In this document: piece by piece, positions 46,544-55,829 of the stretch
How positions within the stretch are numbered: the stretch's first letter is position 1
Layout: each line of letters starts with the position of its first letter
NCBI RefSeq assembly: GCF_003614975.1
Contig: NZ_QZWI01000014.1
Location: 1-64,000, forward strand
Direction of reading: 5' to 3'
DNA from: Rahnella bruchi
GTDB lineage: Bacteria > Pseudomonadota > Gammaproteobacteria > Enterobacterales > Enterobacteriaceae
DNA length: 64,000 nucleotides
Program-made: the position numbers and the translations under genes
The notes under the pieces: model-generated
What the model was told of the DNA's origin: nothing
Database searches by the model: none
Seen by the model: only the letters and a program-made list of their open reading frames with translations

Positions 46544-47830
46544 TTAAATCCTCGCCATCACCCACGGGATCGCCACCGGTAATTGCGAAAGCAGATACAG
46601 CGCCAGACCGATAAATGCACCGACCAGCGTGCCGTTGATGCGGATAAACTGTAAATCCTTGCCGATATTGAGTTCAATTTGCCGCGACATATCACGCGGA
46701 TCCCAGCCTTTCACCGTATCGCTGATATGGCGGGTCAGGAACTCTGCGAATTCCGGCGCGACTTTTTCCGCGATAGTTTCCATCTGCTGGTTAAGCGAGA
46801 TACGCAGTTTTTCATCCTGCGCCAGCGCATTGCCCAGCCATTGCCCGGACTCGGTCACTTTGGCGAAAACCCGCGAATCTTCACTTTCCAGATCCTCTTT
46901 CAGCCAGTTGCGCATATCGCCCCACAGTTGCAGGACATAAGCGTTGAGCTTCTCGTCATCTTTCAGGTACTGCTTGATGTCTTCGGCTTTCTGCGCGGTC
47001 GCCGGGTCGTTTTGCAGCTTCCAGATAAAGTTCTGCACCGAGCGGTCAAAGCCTTTGCGGAAGGCGTGGGTTTTGTCGTTGCCCATATCGTCGAGGACGG
47101 AATTCACTGCATTGGAAACCAGATCCGCGCCGTTGCGTCCCAGCCAGCCGGTGGGCAGCAATTTGGCCGTCAGCGGATGTTCTCGCTTCATCCAGCCGAC
47201 AATCTGCGCGGAAATAAACTGTCGCGTGCTGTCTTTCGCCAGCAAGATTTCCAGCTGATCCATGGCCTGATCCAGCAGTTCCTGATGACGTCCGTTTTTG
47301 GTCAGGCTTTCCAGCAGCGTGGCTATTGAGGCCGATAAATCGATTTTGTCGATCACGCGGTACAGCGCGCGACGGATGAGCTGGGCAATACGCTGATCGT
47401 CAGTGACATCCAGAAATCCACGGATCATCTTCACGGCATATTTCGCAAACCGCTGCGCATTATCCGGCGCATTCAGCCAGTCTGTCAGCATGCGAGCCGG
47501 ATCGTGCTGGCGGATAAGTGTGATAAGCGTCGCGGGCGCGAGGAATTTCTCCTGCACGAAGACCGCCAGATTGTCGGCAATTTTGTCTTTGTTTTTAGGA
47601 ATGATCGCCGTATGCGAGGCCACGAACGGCACCGGCACGCGGCGGAAAAGCGCCACGACGGCGAACCAGTCGGCCATCGCGCCGACCATCGCGGCTTCGG
47701 AAATGGCTTTCAGTCCGGAAACCCAGAAGTTGGGTGACAGGAAAAGGGTGATGACAAACAGGGCGGCGGCAATCAGCAGCAGCCCGAGCGCGTTACGTTT
47801 ACTTCGGCGAAGTTCTTGTTCTTTATCCAT
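46544..47830 (-). CDS. yjiN: DUF445-family inner-membrane protein YjiN
   Basis: This 428-residue protein (E. coli YjiN is 426) has an N-terminal helix ([17 protein letters not shown]) and the family signature [21 protein letters not shown] long charged helical middle spans about 90-380, and a C-terminal helix is [17 protein letters not shown]. Function is unknown. It starts within the stop codon of the LysR gene (TAATG), so the two are translationally coupled. Confidence 0.88.
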   Translation of the reverse strand: MDKEQELRRSKRNALGLLLIAAALFVITLFLSPNFWVSGLKAISEAAMVGAMADWFAVVALFRRVPVPFVASHTAIIPKNKDKIADNLAVFVQEKFLAPATLITLIRQHDPARMLTDWLNAPDNAQRFAKYAVKMIRGFLDVTDDQRIAQLIRRALYRVIDKIDLSASIATLLESLTKNGRHQELLDQAMDQLEILLAKDSTRQFISAQIVGWMKREHPLTAKLLPTGWLGRNGADLVSNAVNSVLDDMGNDKTHAFRKGFDRSVQNFIWKLQNDPATAQKAEDIKQYLKDDEKLNAYVLQLWGDMRNWLKEDLESEDSRVFAKVTESGQWLGNALAQDEKLRISLNQQMETIAEKVAPEFAEFLTRHISDTVKGWDPRDMSRQIELNIGKDLQFIRINGTLVGAFIGLALYLLSQLPVAIPWVMARI

Positions 47831-48774
47831 TACCTCAGTTTAGGAAGCGCGCGGCGGCCTGTCAGCTTTTTTCTTGCGACAGCGCCACCGGCGGTGCTGT
47901 GCGTCGTCACCAGCTGGCGGAAGGCGGCCAGTGCCGGAGTTTCGCCGTCCTGCCGCCAGGCCATGTAGATTTCGGCAAATGCATCGGGGTGACTGAGCGG
48001 GCGGAATTCAACATCAGGAAACCCCAGCTGGCGGGCGCTTTCGGGCACGATCGCCAGCCCGATACCGGCGCGTACCAGCCCGAGAATGGTGTGGGTCTGG
48101 CTGCAATGTTGTACGTAGTGCGGCACGACGTTGGCCTGCGCAAACAGTCCGGCCACACAGTCGTAAAAGTATTTCCCTTCGGTGGCGGAATACATGATGA
48201 AAGGTTGCCCGGCAAAGTCGCGCAGACGGAGTCGCGGTCTGGCTGTCAGCGGCGACGAAACGGGCAATGCCACACATAACGGTTCCCGCAGCACGCACTG
48301 GTAGGCCAGCGGAAATAACGCCACCGGCTGGCGGACAAAGCCGATATCCAGCGTGCGCGCCGCCAGCGCCTGCAATTGCGCAGACGACACCATTTCTTTG
48401 AGCACCAGCGTGATTTCGGGTAACTCCTGCGCCGCCAGGGCGATAATCTGCGGGATTTGCCAGTAACCGCTGACCGCCGTGAACCCGACCATCAGTCGCC
48501 CGATCTCGCCTTTCTCGACGCGTTTTACGGTTTCCTGCGCCTGGCCGGTGAATTCGAGGATCAGTTTTGCATCGCGCAAAAACGTCTTTCCTGAGGCGGT
48601 CAGGCTGACATGCCGGTTGGTTCTTTCCAGCAAACAGGCACCCAGCGCATGCTCAAGTAACTGAATCTGCCGGCTCAGCGGAGGCTGCGTCATAAACAAT
48701 CTTTTCGCCGCGCGGCCAAAATGTAATTCCTCTGCGACCGCCACAAAACAGCGCAACTGGTTTAATTCAATCAT
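47830..48774 (-). CDS. LysR-family transcriptional regulator
   Basis: This 314-residue LysR protein of the CatR/BenM-like subgroup has N-terminal [20 protein letters not shown] and [13 protein letters not shown]. The effector domain contains [20 protein letters not shown]. The C-terminus (about 20 residues after ARKKLTG) is basic and longer than usual. It is divergent from the MFS transporter with a 171-bp gap, so it probably controls the transporter and itself, and yjiN by coupling. Confidence 0.88.
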   Translation of the reverse strand: MIELNQLRCFVAVAEELHFGRAAKRLFMTQPPLSRQIQLLEHALGACLLERTNRHVSLTASGKTFLRDAKLILEFTGQAQETVKRVEKGEIGRLMVGFTAVSGYWQIPQIIALAAQELPEITLVLKEMVSSAQLQALAARTLDIGFVRQPVALFPLAYQCVLREPLCVALPVSSPLTARPRLRLRDFAGQPFIMYSATEGKYFYDCVAGLFAQANVVPHYVQHCSQTHTILGLVRAGIGLAIVPESARQLGFPDVEFRPLSHPDAFAEIYMAWRQDGETPALAAFRQLVTTHSTAGGAVARKKLTGRRALPKLR

Positions 48775-48945
48775 TCAATTTTTGACTTGTTCCATTGTCT
48801 TTTTAACTTAGACCGTATCGTCAAATGTTTCTACTCTGTTAATTAATTTGGATTTTTTAGATCTGAATGGCGTGACCGAAACCGCAGAAACTGTGCATCC
48901 GGTCACAAAAAGCAGGGAATGCAATCATAAGTCTGGAGAGAAAAC

Positions 48946-50346
48946 ATGACGTCCCCTACAGATGTGTCAGATAACGCCAAATCGCTGGTCCACGAATCGG
49001 CAGCAGAAGCGGCGAAACCGGGTCACTTCCGTTACGTGGTGCTCGGAATGATTTTTGCCATCACGGTGATTAATTACGCCGACCGCGCCACGCTGTCGAT
49101 AGCCGGAACCGAAGTGTCACGGGTGCTGAGCCTCGATCCGGTCATGCTCGGCATGGTTTTCTCAGCCTTTGCCTGGGCGTACATGATCGGCCAAATCCCC
49201 GGCGGCTGGCTGCTGGATAAATTCGGAGCACGACGGGTATACGGTTGTAGCCTGATCCTGTGGTCAGTTTTCACGATGTTGCAGGGCACCGTCGGCTGGT
49301 TCGGCGTGAGCGGTATTTCGGCGGCCATTATGCTGTTTTTCCTGCGTTTTATGCTCGGACTGGTGGAGTCTCCGGCATTCCCCGCCAATGCGCGGATTGT
49401 CGCCTGCTGGTTCCCGACCAACGAACGCGGCACGGCAACGTCACTGTTTAACTCCGCGCAGTACATGGCGATTGGTGTTTTCACGCCGATTATGGCGTGG
49501 CTGACTCACGCGCTCGGCTGGGAACATGTTTTCCTGTGGATGGGCGCGGTCGGGCTGTTCGCCGGGATTTTATGGTTCGCATTCTATAAAGAGCCGCACA
49601 GCAGTCCGCATATTAAACCTGCCGAACTGGAACATATCCGTGCCAACGGCGCGCTGGTCGATCTCGAACTAAACCGCCGCGCCTCGCGCCAGAAATTTAC
49701 CTTCCGCGAAGTGATGCAACTGTTCCAGAGCCGCACACTGTGGGGCATTTACATCGGTCAGTACTGCATTACCTCAATGAGTTACTTCTTCATGACCTGG
49801 TTCCCGATTTATCTGATCAAGGGGCGAGGGATGACGGTCATGCAGGCGGGCTGGGTGGTCGCGTTACCGGCGATTTGCGGATTTACCGGCGGGGTCCTCG
49901 GTGGCGTGATGTCGGATTACATGATCCGTCGCGGGGTCAGTCCGTCGAAAGCGCGCAAAACGCCGTTTGTTCTGGGCATGTTTTTCGCCGCCATGCTGGC
50001 GATGGCGAACTTTGTTTCCACCGATGCGGCGGTAGTTGCGCTGATGACGCTGGCGTTCTTCGGCAAGGGCCTGTCCGCGATTGGCTGGGCGGTGATGTCC
50101 GATACCGCGCCGGAGAAAATGATCGGCCTGAGTGGCGGGGTGTTTAACTGTCTGGGCAACGTCGCGGGGATTATCACGCCGGTGGTCATCGGCTATATCG
50201 TCGCGGCGACCGGTTCCTTTAACCTGGCGCTGTGGTTTGTCGGTGCGCACGGTTTACTCGGCATGTTCGGTTATCTGGTGGTAGCCGGGAAGTTTGAGCG
50301 CATGGTCATAAGACCGGATAACAGGGAAAATGAGAATTGTTCTTGA
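48946..50346 (+). CDS. MFS anion:cation symporter, GudP/GarP-like (sugar-acid transporter)
   Basis: This 466-residue transporter of the ACS family has VINYADRATLSIAG in helix 1, GWLLDKFGARRVYG in loop 2-3, FMLGLVESPAFPANARIVACW in helix 4-5 and SDYMIRRGVSPSKAR in the 8-9 loop. Close relatives import glucarate and galactarate. No matching dehydratase or aldolase gene is adjacent. The N-terminus (about 30 residues) is longer than in GudP. Ribosome site GGAGAG, 6 bp upstream. Confidence 0.87.
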   Translation: MTSPTDVSDNAKSLVHESAAEAAKPGHFRYVVLGMIFAITVINYADRATLSIAGTEVSRVLSLDPVMLGMVFSAFAWAYMIGQIPGGWLLDKFGARRVYGCSLILWSVFTMLQGTVGWFGVSGISAAIMLFFLRFMLGLVESPAFPANARIVACWFPTNERGTATSLFNSAQYMAIGVFTPIMAWLTHALGWEHVFLWMGAVGLFAGILWFAFYKEPHSSPHIKPAELEHIRANGALVDLELNRRASRQKFTFREVMQLFQSRTLWGIYIGQYCITSMSYFFMTWFPIYLIKGRGMTVMQAGWVVALPAICGFTGGVLGGVMSDYMIRRGVSPSKARKTPFVLGMFFAAMLAMANFVSTDAAVVALMTLAFFGKGLSAIGWAVMSDTAPEKMIGLSGGVFNCLGNVAGIITPVVIGYIVAATGSFNLALWFVGAHGLLGMFGYLVVAGKFERMVIRPDNRENENCS

Positions 50347-50412
50347 TATGACAAGAGGTGTCATTAAACTGCGTGCAGCATCATTTTCCTGCATTCAGAA
50401 CGAGAAAAATTC

Positions 50413-52074
50413 ATGGAGTTGTTACGCGTCGTTTTTAAGCAATACCGTTGGCCGTTTTTAGGTGTGATGGCGCTGAGTTTGCTCAGCGCCGTTCTGGGCA
50501 TAGGTCTGATCGCGTTTATCAATCTGAAACTGATTGAAACCACGCAGGCTTCCTTAATCGTTTTGCCGGAATTTCTCGGCCTGTTACTGCTGCTGATGGC
50601 CGTGACATTAGGCTCTCAGCTGGCCCTGACCGTGCTCGGACACCACTTCATTTACCGCCTGCGCGGACAATTCATCAAACGTATTTTAGATACCGATATC
50701 GAGCGCATCGAGCAGATCGGTAACGCGCAACTGCTTGCCAGTCTGGGCAGCGACATCCGCAATATCACGCTGGCGTTCGTGCGCCTGCCGGAACTGGTGC
50801 AGGGAATTATCCTGACCATCGGTTGCGCCGGATATCTGGCGTGGCTGTCGCCGGAAATGCTGCTGGTGACGGTTATCTGGCTGGTGATCACTATCTTTGG
50901 CGGCTTTAAGTTAGTGTCACATGTTTACCGCCATCTGGCGAAAGTGCGCGACGCGGAAGACAAGCTGCAAACCGATTATCAGAAAGTGATCGAAGGACGC
51001 AAAGAGCTGGCGCTGAACCGCGAGCGGGCGCGTCATTTGTTTGACGAGGTTTACCGTAAAGATGCCGAAGAATACCGCCACCATATTATCCGCGCCGATA
51101 CCTTCCACCTGAGTGCCGTGAACTGGTCGAATATCATGATGCTGGGTGCTATCGGCCTGGTGTTCTTTATGGCCAACGGCATGGGGTGGTCCAATACTGA
51201 AGTGGCGGCGACGTATTCCCTGACGCTGCTGTTCCTGCGCACACCGATGTTGCAGGCGGTCGGTGCGCTGCCGACGCTGCTCAGCGCCCAGGTGGCGTTT
51301 GGCAAACTGAAATCGCTGAAACTGGCCGAATACAACGAAGCGTTTACGCCTGCTGTGGCGGCAAAAGCCTGGCAGACGCTGGAGTTACGCGATCTGGTGT
51401 TCAGCTATGAAGGCAAAGCAGAGGGCGCGGGTTTTGGCGTCGGCCCGCTGAACCTGACCATCACCCGTGGCGAACTGGTCTTCCTGATTGGCGGCAACGG
51501 CAGCGGAAAATCCACGATGGCCATGTTACTGACCGGTTTATATCAGCCGCGTTCCGGGCAGATCCTGCTCGACGGCGTGCCGGTCACCGCAGAAAATGCC
51601 GAACAGTATCGCCAGATTTTCTCGGCAGTGTTTACCGATTTCCACCTGTTTGGTCAGCTGATCGGCCCACTGGGCGGGCAACCGGATCCGCAGGTTGTGG
51701 AAGACTGGTTGCAACGTCTGAAAATGAAAGAAAAACTCCAGTTCAGCGGCAACGAAGTCACCAACCTGCAATTGTCCCAGGGGCAGCGCAAGCGCGTGGC
51801 GCTGCTGCTGGCGGCGGCGGAAGGGCGTGATTTCCTGTTGCTCGACGAATGGGCCGCCGATCAGGATCCGCAATTTCGCCGGACGTTCTATCGTGAGCTG
51901 TTGCCACAATTGCGTGATATGGGGAAAACCGTGCTGGCAATCAGTCACGATGATCACTATTTTGAACACGCTGACCGCCTGCTGGAAATGCGGACGGGCA
52001 AACTGACAGAACTGCACGGGCAGGCGCGTATTGATGCCAGCCGTGATGCGGTCGCACAAATTGGACGTCATTAA
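50413..52074 (+). CDS. yojI: ABC exporter YojI (cyclic-peptide/microcin exporter family)
   Basis: This fused half-transporter (553 aa; E. coli YojI is 547) has six N-terminal helices and an ATPase domain from about residue 330. Walker A is GGNGSGKST, the signature is LSQGQRKR, and Walker B is [14 protein letters not shown]-terminal residues [15 protein letters not shown] and the block [20 protein letters not shown] are shared with YojI. In E. coli it pumps out microcin J25 with TolC. It starts 66 bp after the MFS gene. Confidence 0.92.
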   Translation: MELLRVVFKQYRWPFLGVMALSLLSAVLGIGLIAFINLKLIETTQASLIVLPEFLGLLLLLMAVTLGSQLALTVLGHHFIYRLRGQFIKRILDTDIERIEQIGNAQLLASLGSDIRNITLAFVRLPELVQGIILTIGCAGYLAWLSPEMLLVTVIWLVITIFGGFKLVSHVYRHLAKVRDAEDKLQTDYQKVIEGRKELALNRERARHLFDEVYRKDAEEYRHHIIRADTFHLSAVNWSNIMMLGAIGLVFFMANGMGWSNTEVAATYSLTLLFLRTPMLQAVGALPTLLSAQVAFGKLKSLKLAEYNEAFTPAVAAKAWQTLELRDLVFSYEGKAEGAGFGVGPLNLTITRGELVFLIGGNGSGKSTMAMLLTGLYQPRSGQILLDGVPVTAENAEQYRQIFSAVFTDFHLFGQLIGPLGGQPDPQVVEDWLQRLKMKEKLQFSGNEVTNLQLSQGQRKRVALLLAAAEGRDFLLLDEWAADQDPQFRRTFYRELLPQLRDMGKTVLAISHDDHYFEHADRLLEMRTGKLTELHGQARIDASRDAVAQIGRH

Positions 52075-52096
52075 TTTTTTCTGAAGGCAACGGATA

Positions 52097-52915
52097 ATGA
52101 ACTGGACAGAAGTGATGGTGTGGGGCATCAGTGGCGTGGTTGTGGGCTCGCTGCTTGGGGCATTACACAAAAAAGGCAAAATCGGGCGTATCCCGGCCGT
52201 AATTTTGTTCCTGGTGCTGATAGTCGGCGGCAATATTTTATGGGGCGGGGTAATCAAACCGCGTATTGCCGGAGCAGACGAAGAGCAGAAAATTGATCAG
52301 GCGCTGGAAGCCCTGCCACTGTATAACACCATCAAAATGCAGGAACCGGCGCTGTACACGCAGATCCGCAGCAATATTCTGAACATGAAGAAAGAGGGCA
52401 AGACGCAGCAGGAAGCGATCGACACCGTGAAACCGATGGTGTCCGTATTGCTTTCGCAGCGTATCACCCACGCGCCGGACGCCAATGTGAACGAGGCGAT
52501 GCAGGTCAATCTGGAAGAGATGCAGACGTTGCAGGCGCGCAAAGACGGCAGCTGCTTTAAATTCCTTTACCCGCAGGTTAGCGGTGGCATTAACACCGCA
52601 CAGGTTCTGCCTGCGGAACTGTTCCAGAAAGATCTCAATACCATGAACGATCTCCTGCTGGCGACCGGCAACGGGCAGACCGCCCAACCTGAGGCCGTCA
52701 GCACCGAAAAAGTGGTGCAGATGATGGCACCAGTGCGCGAGGCGCTGGCGAATATGTATGGCGAGCAATTGCAGATGTTCAGTGATCTGACCAAACCGGA
52801 TGTCGATCGGGAAAAAGTCTGTGAAATTTCCATCAGCCTGTATTCAGGAATTCTGGCGCTTCAGCCAGCGGATTCCGCGGCGATCCTGCGCCAGATGCTG
52901 GGCAAAAAAGACTGA
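52097..52915 (+). CDS. Membrane-anchored protein of unknown function (272 aa)
   Basis: I do not recognise this protein. Two hydrophobic helices near the N-terminus (about 6-22 and 33-50) anchor a mostly helical soluble domain of about 215 residues. That domain has two cysteines (GSCFKFLYP and EKVCEIS) and no known motif. The ribosome site AAGGCAACGG lies before the ATG, 22 bp after yojI, so the two may be co-transcribed. Confidence 0.75.
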   Translation: MNWTEVMVWGISGVVVGSLLGALHKKGKIGRIPAVILFLVLIVGGNILWGGVIKPRIAGADEEQKIDQALEALPLYNTIKMQEPALYTQIRSNILNMKKEGKTQQEAIDTVKPMVSVLLSQRITHAPDANVNEAMQVNLEEMQTLQARKDGSCFKFLYPQVSGGINTAQVLPAELFQKDLNTMNDLLLATGNGQTAQPEAVSTEKVVQMMAPVREALANMYGEQLQMFSDLTKPDVDREKVCEISISLYSGILALQPADSAAILRQMLGKKD

Positions 52916-52923
52916 TCTGAACA

Positions 52924-52950
52924 CGGGCAGCCTCTTCTGCGGGCTGTCCG
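52924..52950 (+). terminator. Possible terminator hairpin
   Basis: CGG-GCAGCC (52924-52932) pairs with GGGCTG-T-CCG (52941-52950) around TCTTCTGC and is followed by CTTTCAT. The T-run is poor. Confidence 0.4.
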
Positions 52951-53064
52951 CTTTCATACAGTTAAACAAACAGACAATCCCTACTATTCTTCTTAATAAG
53001 AAAGAGTATTCTTCTCCCGCTTTTCTAAAACAATAACTTTTCGAGCTCCCGGAACCATCCTTCT

Positions 53065-55488
53065 ATGCAAAAAATGTTAAGAGTGCCGTTGTTGCTGGCA
53101 TTGTTGTCATGTGTATTTCTGACGCCGGTACTGAGTTACGCGGACGATAGCACCGGTCAGCCCGCGGCTGAACAACCGGTTAAAGTGAATGCCAGCACGG
53201 CTTTACCGGCGTTACAAAAACGTCTGGATTCGCTAAAACAGCAGGTTTCTGCGGCTAAATCCGACAAGAAATTTACCGGTCTGAGCGATGAGGCCATCAA
53301 ACTGGCCGATGACGCCGACAAGCTGACCGTGGCGCTGGAACCGCAGCTGACGCAGGTTCAGGCACAGCTTGACGTGCTGGGACCGGCACCTGCGCCGGGC
53401 ACCCTGACGGAAACTCCGCAGGTTATCAGCCAGCGTAGCAAGCTCAATAACAGCAAAACCCTGCTGACCACCCAAATTGAGCAGACCAAAGCCATTGGTG
53501 TGGGCGCACGTAACCTTTCCTCGCAGATTTTAGGCTTACGCCGTGACGCGCTGAAAACCCAGATTGCGCTCAATACCGGCAGTATTCTTGGCGGGAATTT
53601 CTGGGCACCGCTTATTACTCCAAATGATAATGATGCGGCGCGTTTCGATGATTTTGGTTCCCAGGTTAAAGATGCCTGGAACCAGGCCTGGGATGTCGAC
53701 TGGCGTATTGGTACCGCAATTTACCTGCTGCTGGCGCTGGTGATTGGTCTGGCGGGGCGATATCTGCTGGATAAACCGATGAACTGGATCCTGCCTCGCT
53801 GGCTGCCGCAGGGGCGTTTCCGGCGTAGTTTCCTGGCCTGTTTCACCACGCTAAGCACCACGTTAACCCTTGGGATCAGCGTTCAGCTGCTGGGCTATAT
53901 TTTCACCCGCCTGCCGGATACGTCGCCGTGGGTGATTGAGTTTGCCGGACAACTGGTCGAGCTGACTTATTTCTCGGCGGTGATTGCCGGTCTGGGCATT
54001 GCGCTGCTGTCGAACAATCATCCGTCCTGGCGTCTGCCGGGGATTGCGGATCCGCTGGCTAAAACGCTGGCGTCGTTCCCGATCTTGCTGGCGGGCTTTA
54101 TCTTCCTGTTTGGTATCATCGAACAGCTGAATAATCTGGTCGGTGCCAGCGTTGCCGCTACGTTATTTGGTAACGGACTCGCGGCGTTACTGGTGGCGCT
54201 CAACTGCCTGATTGCGCCGGTTCGCGTGAACCGGATGCGTCGTAAAATGAAAGCCGATGGTGAGCAGACCGAAGCGCGTTCCACGCTGGCAGGGCTTATC
54301 CATCTGGTGATCAGCCTGACGGCGTTTGTCATTTTGATGGCGCTGCTGATCGGTTACATTCCGCTGGCGCGATTCGTGACCTTCGAACTGCTGTGGATTG
54401 GTCTGGTGGTCTGCTGCCTGTATCTGCTGATCCACTTTGTGGTTGATCTGTGTGAAAGCGTGTTTTCCCCGACCACGCACAGCGGCAAAATCCTTAAAGG
54501 CACGCTGAGCGTTAATGACCGCCATCTGTCTCTGGCCGCGACATTATTCTCGGCAATTGGCAAAACCGCGCTGCTGCTGATGGCTGCCGTCGCGCTGCTA
54601 AACGGTACGTTCGGGACGACAACGCCGCTGGAATTGCTGGCGAAAATCGTGGATATCTGGGGCGGAAAGGGCCTGGAAAGCATGAACATCATTCCGGCGC
54701 ACGCGGTTAACGCGGTGCTGTGTCTGGTGGTTGGCTGGTATATTCTGCGCTCCGCGCGCCGCTGGCTGGACAATGATTTCCTGCCAAAAACCATGATGGA
54801 CCGCGGTATGAGAGCCTCGCTGGTGACGCTGTTCACCAATGTGGGCTACGTGCTGATCATTCTGCTGACGCTGTCGTCGCTGGGGATTGAGTGGAACAAA
54901 CTGGCGTGGATCGTCAGTGCGTTGTCGGTCGGTATCGGTTTTGGTTTGCAGGAGATTGTGAAGAACTTTATCTCCGGTCTTATCCTGTTGACTGAGCGCC
55001 CTGTGAAAGTGGGCGACTTGATCAGTATCAGCGGTGTAGAAGGGGACATACGTCGTATAAATGTCCGCGCTACAGAAATTCAGCTGAGCGATAAATCCAC
55101 CGTGATTGTGCCGAACTCCCAGCTGATTTCGCAGAACGTGCGTAACGCCACCATGGGTAACGCGCAGGGCGTGGCGACTATCGCGCTGACTTTCCCGCTG
55201 GATATCGATCCGGAACAGGTGAAGACATTGCTGCTGGAAGCCTACAATCTGCATGAAGCCATTTTGGAAAATCCACCGGCGTCGGTGAGTTTCAAAGAGC
55301 TGGGGCCGACAGGGATTGTGCTGAGCGTGACGGGCTACGTAAACAGCCCGCGCATGGTCAGCGGCACGCGCAGTGATTTGCTGTATGAAATCCTCAAAAT
55401 GCTGCGCGCAGCGGGGATCAGTCTGAGCCAGACGCAGACGATGATTTTGGAAAAACCGGTGGAGAGGGTTGTTCCGGTGGAGGAGTAA
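53065..55488 (+). CDS. Large MscS-family mechanosensitive channel with DUF3772 domain
   Basis: This 807-residue protein has a signal peptide ending LSYA|DDSTG around residue 26. A periplasmic coiled region (about 35-180) corresponds to the DUF3772 domain of large MscS relatives. Roughly ten or eleven helices follow, and a C-terminal MscS core has pore helix GFGLQEIVKNFISG, then RPVKVGDLISISG and VIVPNSQLISQNV. It is related to, but distinct from, E. coli MscK/YbdG/YnaI. Likely role: relief of osmotic downshock. It starts 149 bp after the unknown gene. Confidence 0.87.
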   Translation: MQKMLRVPLLLALLSCVFLTPVLSYADDSTGQPAAEQPVKVNASTALPALQKRLDSLKQQVSAAKSDKKFTGLSDEAIKLADDADKLTVALEPQLTQVQAQLDVLGPAPAPGTLTETPQVISQRSKLNNSKTLLTTQIEQTKAIGVGARNLSSQILGLRRDALKTQIALNTGSILGGNFWAPLITPNDNDAARFDDFGSQVKDAWNQAWDVDWRIGTAIYLLLALVIGLAGRYLLDKPMNWILPRWLPQGRFRRSFLACFTTLSTTLTLGISVQLLGYIFTRLPDTSPWVIEFAGQLVELTYFSAVIAGLGIALLSNNHPSWRLPGIADPLAKTLASFPILLAGFIFLFGIIEQLNNLVGASVAATLFGNGLAALLVALNCLIAPVRVNRMRRKMKADGEQTEARSTLAGLIHLVISLTAFVILMALLIGYIPLARFVTFELLWIGLVVCCLYLLIHFVVDLCESVFSPTTHSGKILKGTLSVNDRHLSLAATLFSAIGKTALLLMAAVALLNGTFGTTTPLELLAKIVDIWGGKGLESMNIIPAHAVNAVLCLVVGWYILRSARRWLDNDFLPKTMMDRGMRASLVTLFTNVGYVLIILLTLSSLGIEWNKLAWIVSALSVGIGFGLQEIVKNFISGLILLTERPVKVGDLISISGVEGDIRRINVRATEIQLSDKSTVIVPNSQLISQNVRNATMGNAQGVATIALTFPLDIDPEQVKTLLLEAYNLHEAILENPPASVSFKELGPTGIVLSVTGYVNSPRMVSGTRSDLLYEILKMLRAAGISLSQTQTMILEKPVERVVPVEE

Positions 55489-55500
55489 AGATAAAAACAT

Positions 55501-55761
55501 TCTGCCGTTGAATTTAAGATCATGCGGGCGTTTCAGAAAGCTTGCTGAATGAGAGGTTGCAGACCTGAGGATGCAATCCCGAATGAAGGCACCGCGAAGC
55601 GGCAAGATTTCCAGCCTGTCGCAGAGGTACCTGAAACATGGCCAGCGAGCGGAGCGCGCAGTGAAAAAGCGAGGAGGAATCCAAAGGAGGAAAAGCACTT
55701 TCCTCCTTTGGGCGGTTTCGGCGCAGTGCGTCAGGTGAGCACTGCACATGAAAAACCGAAA
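55501..55761 (+). repeat. Structured dispersed repeat, copy B
   Basis: About 260 bp, co-linear with 15688-15946 (blocks listed there). The hairpin is CCAAAGGAGGAAA / TTTCCTCCTTTGG, a perfect 13-bp stem that differs in sequence from that of copy A while keeping the flanks GATCC/AATCC and GGGCGGTTTCGGCGC. It starts 12 bp after the channel gene. Reading frames across it are not credible genes. Confidence 0.85.
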
Positions 55762-55809
55762 TTTTCTCGATCAGCTTTCAGTGCAACTGAGACACCGAAA
55801 TTTTCTCGA
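55755..55809. repeat. Short direct repeat at the end of copy B
   Basis: ACCGAAATTTTCTCGA occurs twice, at 55755-55770 and 55794-55809, 39 bp apart. It lies between copy B and the 3' end of cusA. Copy A ends in the related ACCGAAACTTTC. Confidence 0.7.
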
Positions 55810-55829
55810 CCAAACCTGCACTGCAAGTG

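Noticed and set aside
54598-55749. A 383-codon minus-strand open frame over the MscS-type gene end and repeat copy B
   Set aside because: It overlaps a well-supported gene antisense and draws its N-terminus from the repeat.
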